Part shown: positions 26,114 through 35,340 of the stretch, in pieces
Position numbering within the stretch: position 1 is the first letter of the stretch
Layout: each line of letters starts with the position of its first letter
NCBI GenBank assembly: GCA_947503625.1
Contig: CANNEK010000002.1
Coordinates: 682,001-746,000, forward strand
DNA: 64,000 nt
Direction of reading: 5' to 3'
Origin: an uncultured Kordiimonas sp.
GTDB taxonomy: Bacteria; Pseudomonadota; Alphaproteobacteria; Sphingomonadales; Kordiimonadaceae
The notes under the pieces: generated by a model
What the model was told of the DNA's origin: nothing
The model's database searches: none
The model's input: only the letters and a program-made list of their open reading frames with translations
Translations under genes and position numbers: made by a program

Positions 26114-26746
26114 CTATTCCGGGTATGCCATCTTTGTGGCGTCCGGATAATTATAGGCGCAGACATAAATAAGCCGACCATTTTCCGGCTTGGTGCCAAA
26201 GCTGATGCCCGCATCATGATATTGTTGTGGTTTGATAATCAACAACCGGTTGTAGCGCATGGGTACGGTCATAAGGTGTTCCCAGGCATCAGGGTCATTG
26301 GTGTTTTTGTTGATGACGCCATCAAGGAACTCTTGCTGGCTGGCAAAGCCCATTTCCGCGAGCTCCATCGAATTGTAGGGAGCGCGGTCAGTTCCTGTCG
26401 CCTTGTGACGAAACAGGTGCGTACCATCCTGGCAGTGTTCCGGTAATGTAAGATACAGGATCGTGGTCCAGTGCACATTGTCGATATGCACACTTTCTGT
26501 GCCTTTGTCGCCATCAAGCGCCAACCTGAAATGTGCGTGCGATGACGTCGGAACCGGCGTTACGGGTTCACCAATTATCTCGGCGATTTTTTCATCATAA
26601 CCGTTAATTATCTGACGATACTTGCTGTCTCTGCCCGGATAAAACTGCGGTGTCTCCGGCACCGGATAGTCCTGCGCCAGTGCGGCATTCCTGAGAGCAT
26701 GCGGGTCCTTGAGGAAATCGTCAACAACAATGACTGACTGGATCAT
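26114..26746 (-). CDS. DUF6445-like putative Fe(II)/2-oxoglutarate oxygenase, copy 3
   Basis: ATG 26746 gives MIQSVIVVDDF, matching the starts of the two neighbouring paralogs, and a 210-residue protein. It aligns without gaps to them over about 195 residues. His87-x-Asp89 (VHIDNVHW), His177 (YHDAG) and Arg191 (NGRL) are spaced like the metal triad and co-substrate Arg of double-stranded beta-helix 2OG oxygenases. The DUF6445 name is from memory of the pattern FLxDPxxLRxxALAQxYP. The copy differs from the others by a longer tail. It lies 101 bases after copy 2 and 31 bases before the amidohydrolase gene. Confidence 0.75.
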   Translation of the reverse strand: MIQSVIVVDDFLKDPHALRNAALAQDYPVPETPQFYPGRDSKYRQIINGYDEKIAEIIGEPVTPVPTSSHAHFRLALDGDKGTESVHIDNVHWTTILYLTLPEHCQDGTHLFRHKATGTDRAPYNSMELAEMGFASQQEFLDGVINKNTNDPDAWEHLMTVPMRYNRLLIIKPQQYHDAGISFGTKPENGRLIYVCAYNYPDATKMAYPE

Positions 26747-26847
26747 ACTGATACTTGTGTCCCTACCCGCGTTACCATGGACCTCAAGTATGAAAGGGCC
26801 CGGGCAGCAGGTCAAGCGCGGCTGCAAGACTTCCAGTATTCAGTTGG

Positions 26848-27447
26848 CTAGAAGTATGTGGTCAGATAGACAAGCCGACCGTTTTGTGGGCTATCGCCAA
26901 AACTGACGCCTGCGTCATGGTACTGCTGTGGCCGGATAATCAGCAGTCGATTGTAGCGCATGGGTACGGTCATCAGGAGTTCCCATGCATCAGGGTTGTT
27001 GGTGTTCCTGTCCAGCACGTTGCTCATGAAAGCTTCCTTGCTGGTAAACCCCATCGCTGCCAGTTCCTGTTCGTTATAAGGCGCATGGTCGGTGCCGGTC
27101 TCTTTGTGGCGAAATAAATGGGTACCGTCACGGCAATGCTCGGGCAGGGTCAAATAGAGGATCGCTGTCCAGTTTACCGGGTCGATATGAACTCCGTCTC
27201 TGCCTTTATCCCCCTCAAGCGCCAGCCGAAATTTCGCATGAGAGGGCGCGCCGGCAGGCTCTACAGTTTCGCCGACTATCTCGGCAATTTTCTGATCGAA
27301 ACCGTTGATAATCTGGCGGTGGCGGCTGTCGCGGCCGGGATAGTTCTGCACACCTTCCGGCTCCGGATATTCCTGCGCAAGGGCTGCCGCCCGCAAGGTA
27401 TCCGGATCGTTCAGAAAATCATCAATAATGAATAGAGATTTTTTCAT
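26848..27447 (-). CDS. DUF6445-like putative Fe(II)/2-oxoglutarate oxygenase, copy 2
   Basis: This 199-residue product, closest by eye to copy 3, keeps His87/Asp89 (VHIDPVNW), His177 and Arg191 at identical positions, plus the shared GTHLFRH segment. The start is only five bases after the copy 1 stop, and no Shine-Dalgarno is visible, so translation probably depends on coupling to copy 1. There is no signal peptide or TM helix, so it should be cytosolic. Substrate unknown. The 2OG-oxygenase assignment is inference from residue spacing. Confidence 0.75.
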   Translation of the reverse strand: MKKSLFIIDDFLNDPDTLRAAALAQEYPEPEGVQNYPGRDSRHRQIINGFDQKIAEIVGETVEPAGAPSHAKFRLALEGDKGRDGVHIDPVNWTAILYLTLPEHCRDGTHLFRHKETGTDHAPYNEQELAAMGFTSKEAFMSNVLDRNTNNPDAWELLMTVPMRYNRLLIIRPQQYHDAGVSFGDSPQNGRLVYLTTYF

Positions 27448-27452
27448 ACGGT

Positions 27453-28064
27453 TCAGGCGTTTGCATGATTGTAGAAGCTCAGGTAAACAAGCCGTCCGTT
27501 TTCCGGACTATCGCCAAAACTGATGCCTGCGTCGTGCCAGTGCTGGGGCCGCATCAACAGCATCCGGTTGAACCGCATGGGTACTGTCATGATCTTTTCC
27601 CATTTGCTCGGATCGTTTGACTGGCTGTTGACCGTCTTGTCCAGAAGTTCCTGTTCGGTTTCCGCGCCGAATATTGCATACTCGTGCCTGAAATAGGGTG
27701 CGCGGTCTGTACCGGTTGGAATGTGCCGGAAAAAGTGCGTGCCGTCCTGACAGTGTTCTGGCAGAGTCAGGAACAATATTGCCGTCCAGTGGGCGTTATC
27801 AACATGAACGCTGTCCGTGCCTTTTTCGCCTTCGAGAGCCAGGCGAAACTTGGCGTAAGAGGTTCCTTCTGCAGGCACCAGTGGCTCACCAACAATTTCC
27901 GAGATTTTCCTGTCCAGGCCCTTGATGATTTGGCGGTGACGTGAGTTACGCCCGGGGAATGGTGGCAGTTTGTCATACTCAGGGTACTCCTGCGCAAGCG
28001 CAAGCTCCCTGAGCTGATGTGGGTCGTTCAGAAAGTCATCAATAATGATAAAGGATTTCATCAT
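27453..28064 (-). CDS. DUF6445-like putative Fe(II)/2-oxoglutarate oxygenase, copy 1
   Basis: This is the first gene of the triplet in transcription order, 203 residues. His87/Asp89 (VHVDNAHW), His177 (WHDAG) and Arg191 (NGRLVYL) align exactly with the other copies. It is the most divergent copy, with DKLPPFPGRNSRH at about 31-43 and HFFRHIPTG at about 110-118. Two adjacent ATG codons (28064 and 28061) are possible starts. The gap to the GNAT gene upstream is 69 bases on the same strand, so all five genes from 28589 down to 24715 may form one operon. Confidence 0.75.
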   Translation of the reverse strand: MMKSFIIIDDFLNDPHQLRELALAQEYPEYDKLPPFPGRNSRHRQIIKGLDRKISEIVGEPLVPAEGTSYAKFRLALEGEKGTDSVHVDNAHWTAILFLTLPEHCQDGTHFFRHIPTGTDRAPYFRHEYAIFGAETEQELLDKTVNSQSNDPSKWEKIMTVPMRFNRMLLMRPQHWHDAGISFGDSPENGRLVYLSFYNHANA

Positions 28065-28133
28065 GGTTTGGTTCCCGCCGTTGACGCAGGAATAGAATAC
28101 TCCACCGCAAATGCCAACGGGTTTGTCGCAGGC

Positions 28134-28589
28134 TTAAGCCAATGAAAGTTCCATAACAACCATGGTGATAGAAGGATCGTTTAATTTGGGACCGCGTTTT
28201 ATCTCCCGAAAACCAAGGGACTGATATACGTGGCGGGCACGGGCGTTATCTTCATAGACATCAAGCCAAATAGTATGGGCCCCTTCATCCCGAAACTGCT
28301 TGATTACCGCCTGCATAAACTCGGAACCGATGCCGTCGTCGCGGCGGGCTACAACTACACGGCGCCATTCGATATGGCCCGGTCCGGTTTCGACGAGAAT
28401 CGCGAAGCCAAGCGCGGTACCCTGCAGGCCTTCCGCAATCAGATAATGGATCGACGGATCAGCCATATTTTTTGTGTGGGTCTCGTTGTCCCAGCTATGA
28501 ACAAAAATATTGGCCGGGTCCATCTCCAGTGATCGTATAAAAAATACGTCGTTTGGCGTTGCCTTGCGCAGCCTGCAAAAGCGAGACAT
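28134..28589 (-). CDS. GNAT-family N-acetyltransferase
   Basis: The 151-residue protein starting at 28589 shows the GNAT fold: an N-terminal LRKATPNDVFFIRSLE, strand beta-4 IEWRRVVVARR, then the acetyl-CoA loop in a RRDDGIGSEFMQAV form (Q/RxxGxG/A), and the C-terminal WLDVYEDNARARHVYQSLGF typical of RimI-like enzymes. The substrate is unknown. It is divergent from the HIT gene and upstream of the DUF6445-like triplet. Confidence 0.88.
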   Translation of the reverse strand: MSRFCRLRKATPNDVFFIRSLEMDPANIFVHSWDNETHTKNMADPSIHYLIAEGLQGTALGFAILVETGPGHIEWRRVVVARRDDGIGSEFMQAVIKQFRDEGAHTIWLDVYEDNARARHVYQSLGFREIKRGPKLNDPSITMVVMELSLA

Positions 28590-28641
28590 AGTATCCCCAA
28601 AATTGAATTCTCGTTCCAAAAACGGAAGAGTCAAAAACAGT

Positions 28642-29052
28642 ATGGCGCAATTTCATCTTCATCCGCAACTCGCGGCGGACACATTTGACGTGACGTGCCT
28701 GTCGCTATGCCGCGTACTTCTGATGAACGACACCGCTTATCCCTGGCTGATTCTCGTGCCGGAACGCGATGCTGTGCGAGAGGTTCATGAATTAACCCCT
28801 GGCGACCAGCAGCAACTGATGGCCGAGATCACCCGTGCCTCCCGATGTCTGCAGCGGCTCGTCAAAGCAGACAAGATGAATGTGGCGGCACTTGGCAATA
28901 TGGTACCTCAACTGCACATCCACGTAATTGCGCGCTTCCATCATGACCCAGCGTGGCCTGCACCGGTTTGGGGCAGGCAAGAAGCAATGCCGTATAGTGA
29001 GCAAGACGCGGGTGGTTTAATCGGCCAGTTGGAAGAAGCGCTGGCTCGCTAG
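28642..29052 (+). CDS. HIT-family protein
   Basis: This 136-residue nucleotide hydrolase/transferase superfamily member carries the histidine triad motif as [10 protein letters not shown], preceded by [10 protein letters not shown]. The N-terminal [17 protein letters not shown] is typical of a proteobacterial HIT subgroup. The ATG at 28642 is chosen because homologous sequence starts there; a purine-rich GGAAGAG lies upstream at somewhat long spacing. The stop overlaps the purH stop by CTAG. Substrate not known. Confidence 0.88.
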   Translation: MAQFHLHPQLAADTFDVTCLSLCRVLLMNDTAYPWLILVPERDAVREVHELTPGDQQQLMAEITRASRCLQRLVKADKMNVAALGNMVPQLHIHVIARFHHDPAWPAPVWGRQEAMPYSEQDAGGLIGQLEEALAR

Positions 29053-30629
29053 TGTCTGAAATGGCGCATGCCTGTGAATACCATGGCAAGTCCGGCTTCA
29101 TCGGCAGCATCAATCACTTCCTGATCGCGCATGCTGCCGCCGGGCTGAATAACGGCAGTTGCGCCAGCTTCGGCGGCAGCAAGTAACCCATCAGCAAACG
29201 GGAAGAACGCGTCGGAAGCAACGACGCTTCCTTTGGCAAGGCTTGTAGTCTCTCCGGCCATCTCTGCTGCCTCGCCCGCCCGAATGGCGGCGATGCGGCT
29301 GCTATCGCGCCGATTCATTTGTCCGGCGCCAATGCCAACGGTCATGCCGTCCCGCACATAAACAATAGCATTTGATTTCACGTGTTTTCCCACCCGGAAA
29401 GCAAACAGCATATCGTCCAGCTCTTGCCCGGTCGGTTCGCGCTTGGTTACAACCTTCAGGTCAGTGCGGGCAACTTTGCCCGTGTCCCGATTTTGCACCA
29501 GATAGCCGCCCGCGACGGATTTTACCATCTTGGCAGCCTGTTCCGGATCCGCCATGGCTCCTGTGGTCAGCAGGCGCAGGTTCTTTTTGGTGCCAATGAT
29601 GGCTTTCGCTTCGTCGGTCACATCTGGCGCGATGATCACTTCGGTGAATACTTTTATGATCGCTTCTGCCGTTGTGGCGTCAAGGGTACCGTTTAGCGCC
29701 ACGATGCCGCCAAAAGCCGATACAGGGTCACATTTCAGGGCTTTATTGTATGCATCAAGCAAATTTGCCCCGGTTGCCACACCGCAGGGGTTGGCGTGCT
29801 TGACGATAGCGACAGTTGGCGTTGAAGCTTCAAATTCACTGACAAGTTCGAAGGCGGCGTCCGTGTCATTCAGGTTGTTGTATGAAAGTTCCTTACCCTG
29901 GTGCTGAACCGCTGTTGCGATGCCGGGCCTTTTTTCCGCGTTGGTATAAAAGGCAGCAACCTGATGCGGGTTTTCGCCGTAGCGGCATTCCTGAATCTTG
30001 GTGCCGGCAAAAGGCATACGGTCCGGGAAAGTTTCGCCGTTTTGCTCTGCAAACCAGTTTGCGATTGCAGCGTCATACGATCCGGTCCGGCTATAGGCTT
30101 TGGCTGCGAGCCGTCGCCGTGTTTCCAGGGTAGTGCCGCCCTGCTCCTTGATTTCGTTGATCACCGGCGCATAATCGTCCGGGTCCGTGATAATCGTTAC
30201 AAAACCGTGATTTTTAGCAGCAGACCGGACCATTGCCGGGCCGCCAATGTCGATGTTTTCAATGCAGGTTTCAAAGTCTGCTCCAGAGGCGACCGTCGCT
30301 TCGAAGGGATAGAGGTTGATCGCGACAAGATCTATCGCCCCAATATCATGGTCCTGCATGGCAGCGATGTGGCTGTCTTTGTCCCGCAGCGCCAACAGGC
30401 CACCGTGAATTTTGGGATGCAGGGTTTTTACCCGCCCGTCCATCATTTCCGGGAAGCCTGTATGATCGGCCACTTCTTTTACCGGAATGCCAGCTTCCCG
30501 GAGGGCAGCAGCCGAGCCTCCGGTCGACAGGATTTCTGTGCCAGCGCCATGAAGGGCATGGCCCAGTTCTATAAGTCCGGATTTGTCTGATACGGAAAGG
30601 AGGGCGCGTCTGATAGCGATAGTGCTCAT
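29049..30629 (-). CDS. purH: Bifunctional AICAR formyltransferase/IMP cyclohydrolase
   Basis: PurH carries out the last two steps of IMP synthesis. The 526-residue protein has an N-terminal MGS-like IMP cyclohydrolase domain ([17 protein letters not shown], then HGGLLALRD) and a C-terminal AICAR transformylase domain with the catalytic Lys-His of [10 protein letters not shown] and the downstream [23 protein letters not shown] segment (given in part). It is the last gene of the rsmB-rpe-heparinase-purH cluster, 59 bases after the heparinase-family gene. The 3' end overlaps the HIT gene by CTAG. Confidence 0.97.
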   Translation of the reverse strand: MSTIAIRRALLSVSDKSGLIELGHALHGAGTEILSTGGSAAALREAGIPVKEVADHTGFPEMMDGRVKTLHPKIHGGLLALRDKDSHIAAMQDHDIGAIDLVAINLYPFEATVASGADFETCIENIDIGGPAMVRSAAKNHGFVTIITDPDDYAPVINEIKEQGGTTLETRRRLAAKAYSRTGSYDAAIANWFAEQNGETFPDRMPFAGTKIQECRYGENPHQVAAFYTNAEKRPGIATAVQHQGKELSYNNLNDTDAAFELVSEFEASTPTVAIVKHANPCGVATGANLLDAYNKALKCDPVSAFGGIVALNGTLDATTAEAIIKVFTEVIIAPDVTDEAKAIIGTKKNLRLLTTGAMADPEQAAKMVKSVAGGYLVQNRDTGKVARTDLKVVTKREPTGQELDDMLFAFRVGKHVKSNAIVYVRDGMTVGIGAGQMNRRDSSRIAAIRAGEAAEMAGETTSLAKGSVVASDAFFPFADGLLAAAEAGATAVIQPGGSMRDQEVIDAADEAGLAMVFTGMRHFRH

Positions 30630-30688
30630 GGAAAGAAAAGCCTTTTGTGGTTCATGGTTGGCATCCGTCCTATTTCTAACAGCCAGAA

Positions 30689-32428
30689 CTAGACGCTGAT
30701 TTCACTAAATGACCAGCTGAGGACAACAGGCTGTATGCCATCTGCCTTGCTGGTGACGATAATTTGCTTGCTCGCAACAGGTTTATCCCGCTGTGCAAGA
30801 TAGAGACTGTCATCCACTTCAGCGTCCTCGCCGTCCACGTCAAAAATCCAGGTTTTTCCGCCCCTGGTTTCAAGCGTGATACGCCCATCGGGTGCTTTAA
30901 ACGCCTGCACGCCGGGATGGAGGTGGAAGCGAAGTGTTACAGTCTCACCGGTCGCTTTCTTCAATTTACGCCCAGACAGGCGGTCCTGGCCTTTAAGCCG
31001 TGTGCCTGTGTTATCAAGCTCTACGACGCGTTCATGCAGCACGCCAAAACGTTTCTCGTAGCCGTTGTCGATCACCTTAACCGACACACCATGATCCAGG
31101 GTTTCTCTGGTGGTTTGTGTTTCGTTTACGCCGGCACCGATCAGAGCATCGTCTGTAAGCTTGCTGCTGTTTGTATCGCCGACAACGAGCGTTGAGTTCG
31201 CAGCTGTTGTGCGTGCCATCGCTGCCAGCTCAGGCAGTGGGCCCCGATGGCTTGCAGGCCCCATATTGACAACAAGACGCTCCTGGCCAATCGAAAATTC
31301 GAACGCACCTGTGGCGGCTGCGGCGGAACCTGATAGCGCGTAGGGGGGCGGTGTACCGGCATCAATGATCAGGCAACTGGCGCCGGACACAATACGCTGG
31401 ATGCCTGTGTGCGCTGCGTTTTCAATTGCCTTGCCTTTAGCTTCGCTCGCGGCGAGGATGGCGTCGGTGCCATGGCCACCTTCAGCAGAAACGCCGCCAA
31501 TATGGGCAAAGCTGCCGTCGCCGTGCCGCATCGCGCGCACAAAAGGGGCCATTCTGTCCAGTGTTACCTGAATCCAGGGTGGTAGATCGGCGTTGACCTC
31601 AACAAAGGTGTTCCGCACGAGAATAAGCATCTGCATGGTGCGGATCGCGTCGGCGGTATTGCGGCTCATGGGACCGCCGTCGGGTAAAACGAAAGACTTG
31701 ATAGTGCGCTCCAGAAGCGACAGTCCGCGTGACAGCCACCCGGAGCCACCCGGTAACAAAAGGCCCCCCAGCGTGAGCGCTGTGGCAACATAAACTTTTG
31801 GCAATCCGGCTGCTGCGTCCTGTTGACACCGCGACAGGTGTCGCAGTTGGCGTGCCATGGCGTGTAGCACCTTTGAACGGTAAACCAGGTTTTCGCTCGA
31901 CAGGATAAGAGGCGCGTGAGCGGACCAGTTGATGAAGCGCCGAGCCAGCGTTGCAGCGCGCCACACTTCCTTGTTCCACACGTCACCGGTTTCGAGCCAC
32001 CAGCTCAAAATTGTCTCTGCTGCATCTTTTGCTTTTGCCTGATCGCCCACATGAGCCAGGTCCTGCAGCCAATGAAACGAGTTTGCATAACGCCTGAACT
32101 CTGGTGTGGCCTTTTGCAGGTTTGTCCAGAATTTGTCATTCAGGGGATGACTTTCCCCATCATACAGCATGTCGCCGCCAAAGATTGCCGATCCAAGCGT
32201 GGCGTTTCCGGGCGCGGGGTCGTCCGGACTGCCTAAAAGCTGAAGCGGATGCCTGCCCTTGAGGCGGATTTCATAGAGCGGGAGGCCGTAACCCCATTCC
32301 CGAAGCGCCCGCGACATTTTTTTGAGGCCTGTCGCAATAACATGGCGACTGCCGTCGCGCCTTAGTGTTGAACGGGACAACGGGGCCGCTGAGACAAAAC
32401 CTGCGATTTTATCTATAGCGGCGGTCAT
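30689..32428 (-). CDS. Heparinase II/III family protein
   Basis: This 579-residue protein shows the layout of the alphaproteobacterial heparinase II/III-like family: an N-terminal helical toroid-like part ([25 protein letters not shown], then [23 protein letters not shown]) and a C-terminal beta-sandwich (about 370-579) with [18 protein letters not shown]. No signal peptide is evident. Although the family contains polysaccharide lyases, this conserved rsmB-purH-associated subgroup has no established substrate. A role in cell-wall or capsule sugar turnover is only a guess. It starts six bases after the rpe stop. Confidence 0.85.
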   Translation of the reverse strand: MTAAIDKIAGFVSAAPLSRSTLRRDGSRHVIATGLKKMSRALREWGYGLPLYEIRLKGRHPLQLLGSPDDPAPGNATLGSAIFGGDMLYDGESHPLNDKFWTNLQKATPEFRRYANSFHWLQDLAHVGDQAKAKDAAETILSWWLETGDVWNKEVWRAATLARRFINWSAHAPLILSSENLVYRSKVLHAMARQLRHLSRCQQDAAAGLPKVYVATALTLGGLLLPGGSGWLSRGLSLLERTIKSFVLPDGGPMSRNTADAIRTMQMLILVRNTFVEVNADLPPWIQVTLDRMAPFVRAMRHGDGSFAHIGGVSAEGGHGTDAILAASEAKGKAIENAAHTGIQRIVSGASCLIIDAGTPPPYALSGSAAAATGAFEFSIGQERLVVNMGPASHRGPLPELAAMARTTAANSTLVVGDTNSSKLTDDALIGAGVNETQTTRETLDHGVSVKVIDNGYEKRFGVLHERVVELDNTGTRLKGQDRLSGRKLKKATGETVTLRFHLHPGVQAFKAPDGRITLETRGGKTWIFDVDGEDAEVDDSLYLAQRDKPVASKQIIVTSKADGIQPVVLSWSFSEISV

Positions 32429-32434
32429 ATCCGG

Positions 32435-33094
32435 TTAGCCTCTCAGGCGTTTGATGTTGTCCGCATAAGCGTCCGGACCACCCTTGAAGGTGGCGCTTCC
32501 TGCAACAAGAACATCTGCCCCGGCTTCTACTACCTGACGGGCCGTTGCAGGGTTGACGCCGCCATCCACCTGCAGATCGATATCAAGGCCCAGTAAATCG
32601 ATTCTTTTGCGAATCGCTTCCAGTTTGCGAAGCTGGCTTGTGATGAAAGATTGCCCGCCAAACCCCGGGTTTACAGACATCACCAGAATCAGATCCAGCT
32701 CTTCATACAGATAGTCGATGCTGTTCTCTAGTGTAGCCGGGTTTAGGGAGATGCCCGCTTTAACACCAGCGGCACGAATTGCCTGCAGCGTTCGATGGGT
32801 GTGTTTCCCTGCTTCCACATGGGCCGTAATGATATCTGCACCAGCCGCCGCGAAAGCGTCAATGTATGGATCGACAGGGTCTATCATCAGGTGGACATCA
32901 AATACTTTTTCACTGTGGGGCCGAAGCGCCTTAACCACATCGGGGCCGATGGTGATGTTCGGCACGAAATGGCCATCCATCACATCAATATGGATATAAT
33001 CGGCGCCAGCTGCATCCACGGCGCGCACTTCCTCGCCCAATTTTGCGAAATCGGCAGACAGGATGCTCGGGGCTATTCTGGTTGGTTTTTGCAT
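32435..33094 (-). CDS. rpe: Ribulose-phosphate 3-epimerase
   Basis: Rpe interconverts ribulose-5-phosphate and xylulose-5-phosphate in the pentose phosphate pathway. The 219-residue TIM barrel has [14 protein letters not shown] at the N-terminus, the metal-site [17 protein letters not shown] (about 34-50), [22 protein letters not shown] and the phosphate-binding DGGVNPATA and VAGSATF. Length and motifs are standard. It lies 69 bases downstream of rsmB and six bases upstream of the heparinase-family gene. Confidence 0.97.
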   Translation of the reverse strand: MQKPTRIAPSILSADFAKLGEEVRAVDAAGADYIHIDVMDGHFVPNITIGPDVVKALRPHSEKVFDVHLMIDPVDPYIDAFAAAGADIITAHVEAGKHTHRTLQAIRAAGVKAGISLNPATLENSIDYLYEELDLILVMSVNPGFGGQSFITSQLRKLEAIRKRIDLLGLDIDLQVDGGVNPATARQVVEAGADVLVAGSATFKGGPDAYADNIKRLRG

Positions 33095-33163
33095 GGCGCC
33101 TGCTTATCAGGTTGCGCTGGCGCGGGCAAGCTGTGGGGCCTGTAAAGGGGCGAAAAAGTGAGA

Positions 33164-34483
33164 TTATTTTTGTCTGCGAATCCGGGCCGCAAAAAACCCG
33201 TCCATTCCGCCACTGTCCTGAAGGTAGGACGGCAGGCACAAAAGGTCGCCGGCTGGCGTGATCAGCTCTGGTAAACCACCAACCTCTTCAGGTGTTATGG
33301 GCATGCGCTGTGCGTTGGGTGTGGTACCGAGAAATGCCTCGACCTGGTCTTCACCTTCCGGCTTTTCAAGCGAGCACACACAGTACACAAGGCTTCCCCC
33401 AACAGGCAGCAACGAAAATGCATGGGTCAGAATACGGGCCTGAAGCGCCGAGAGTTTTTCAATGTCTTCCGGGCCTTTGGTCCACAGAACGTCAGGGTTG
33501 CGCCTGAAGGTGCCGGTTGCGCTGCATGGCGCGTCGACCAAAATATGATCAACAGGGGTTTCAGGTCGAAAAGATGCTGCGTCCGTTACAACAGTTGCTG
33601 CAGAAAGTCCGGTTCTTTGCAGGTTCGCAAGCAGGCGTTTCATGCGGTTTTTGTTGCGGTCAACCGAAGTGACCTGCGCACCTGCGGCCGCCAGTTGCAT
33701 GGTTTTCCCCCCGGGTGCCGCGCATAAATCAAGCACATGTTTGCCCGTGACATCCGGCAAAAGTGTTGCTGGGATGGCTGCTGCCATATCCTGCACCCAC
33801 CAAAAGCCTTCGTTGTAGCCAGCGAGCGACGGCACATCGGCTGAAGTGCGGCGCACGCCTTTTGTCGGCAGGGCCGTTGCACTCAGTTTTTCGGTCCATG
33901 CGGCAGTATCTTCGGTTGGTTTAAGGCTGATATCCAGCGGCGGTGTACCCGATAGTGTCGCGGCCATCGCCTGCATGGTTTCCCGGCCATACGACTTGCC
34001 CCAGCTTTCTTGCAGCCAGTCCGGCAGGTTGCGTTCCGGGGTTTTGCGGGCCTCTTCCAGTAATTTCTCCCGCGATTTTACGGCCTTTCTCAGCACGGCA
34101 TTTACCAGACCAGCAAACCCTTTTTCTTTTCCAGACAACCCTTTGACGAGCGCCACTGTTTCGTTAACGGCGGCGTGGTCGGCTGTGCGCATGAACAGGA
34201 TTTGAGCAAGCCCGGTGAGCAGCGCGGCTTCCGTCCAGGTAGCATTCCTGGGCAAGCCGCGATCCAGCAATTTTGACAGGATATATTTAAGTGCCCCAAG
34301 CTGCCGCAGGCTGAGCATCACGAGATTGAAAACAAACGCACGGTCCCGGGCTTCAAGGCCTGCCTCCGCCGCCATATCGTCAAGCGCCACATCAAATGGC
34401 CTGCGCTTCAGCGTGACCGCCATCAGGGTCCGCACGGCTACCAGTCGTGTTGCGCCCGGTTTTGTTTGCTCTGGTGTATTCAT
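33164..34483 (-). CDS. rsmB: 16S rRNA m5C967 methyltransferase RsmB/Sun family
   Basis: This 439-residue protein has an N-terminal NusB-like RNA-binding domain (residues about 10-145) and a C-terminal SAM methyltransferase domain. The latter shows motif I LDLCAAPGGKTMQLAAAG, motif IV DAPCSATGTFRRNPDVLW with one catalytic Cys, and VYCVCSLEKPEGEDQ. It methylates a cytosine in 16S rRNA. It is the first gene of the minus-strand cluster leading to purH, and is divergent from the thioesterase-like gene at 34603. Confidence 0.94.
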   Translation of the reverse strand: MNTPEQTKPGATRLVAVRTLMAVTLKRRPFDVALDDMAAEAGLEARDRAFVFNLVMLSLRQLGALKYILSKLLDRGLPRNATWTEAALLTGLAQILFMRTADHAAVNETVALVKGLSGKEKGFAGLVNAVLRKAVKSREKLLEEARKTPERNLPDWLQESWGKSYGRETMQAMAATLSGTPPLDISLKPTEDTAAWTEKLSATALPTKGVRRTSADVPSLAGYNEGFWWVQDMAAAIPATLLPDVTGKHVLDLCAAPGGKTMQLAAAGAQVTSVDRNKNRMKRLLANLQRTGLSAATVVTDAASFRPETPVDHILVDAPCSATGTFRRNPDVLWTKGPEDIEKLSALQARILTHAFSLLPVGGSLVYCVCSLEKPEGEDQVEAFLGTTPNAQRMPITPEEVGGLPELITPAGDLLCLPSYLQDSGGMDGFFAARIRRQK

Positions 34484-34602
34484 AGCCGCCCTTTGATCAC
34501 ATTAAGGCAGACAAAGAAAGCGTTTCCATCAATTGGCGGGCCTTGCAATTGCCGCTTTGCTGCTCATAGAGTGCGTTGCGACAGATTCCGGGGAAGAAAA
34601 AC

Positions 34603-35340
34603 ATGCATCAAATGGTAAGTATTGGCCGCCAGTTTAACGGTCCGCCAAAATCAGCGAATGGCGGTTACGCCAGCGGTGTGCTCGCGGCCGGTCTTGCTGG
34701 GGCCGGTTACTCTGGCGCTGTTGAGGCGTCGTTGCACGCCCCGCCGGCGCTGGATCATCCTATGAGCCTGATAAGCACAGACGGCGTGGTCCAGCTGATG
34801 GACGGTGATACGCGTGTTGGGTCCGCCAGAACGGCGGAATTGAACCTCGGTTTGCCGGAACTGCCTTCAAACCCCCGTTTTTGCGGAGACCCCGACGCTG
34901 CGCAAGGGGCCTTTATACCTTTTGACCAGTGTTTTGTCTGTGGCCGGGCGCGCCATGAAGGAGATGGCTTGTGCCTTTTTGCCCAGAAAATTGAAGGCTA
35001 CGCCGGACTGGTGGGTGTGCCGTGGCATTTGCATGAAAACTTCGCGGACGATGAAGGGCTGATTGATCCTGCATTCGTTTGGTCCGCGCTTGATTGCCCT
35101 GGTTATTTTGCCTGTGCCTTCGGCGAGGCCGCATTGCTGGGGCGGTTGACTGCCGAGATATTCAAGCCTTTGAAGGCAGGCGGAGAAGCGATGGTCTATG
35201 GCTGGTCTCTTGACGACCCGGGTGGCCCTAAAAGTCGCAAGCGCCGGTGTGGCACCGCCGTTTTGGATGAAAATGGGGACCTTGTCGCCAAGGCCGAAGG
35301 GCTTTGGATTACCATTGATCCCGCGAAGCTGGCGGGATGA
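34603..35340 (+). CDS. Hotdog-fold thioesterase-like protein
   Basis: ATG 34603 has GGGGAAG upstream and gives a 245-residue protein. It opens with FNGPPKSANGGYASG (about 9-23), a glycine-rich hotdog-helix signature of acyl-CoA thioesterase-like proteins. It also contains a CFVCG segment (about 105-110) and VWSALDCPGYFA (about 158-169), as expected for two fused hotdog units. No catalytic assignment can be made from sequence alone. Its last codon overlaps the start of the MFS gene as ATGA, so the two are translationally coupled. Confidence 0.65.
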   Translation: MHQMVSIGRQFNGPPKSANGGYASGVLAAGLAGAGYSGAVEASLHAPPALDHPMSLISTDGVVQLMDGDTRVGSARTAELNLGLPELPSNPRFCGDPDAAQGAFIPFDQCFVCGRARHEGDGLCLFAQKIEGYAGLVGVPWHLHENFADDEGLIDPAFVWSALDCPGYFACAFGEAALLGRLTAEIFKPLKAGGEAMVYGWSLDDPGGPKSRKRRCGTAVLDENGDLVAKAEGLWITIDPAKLAG

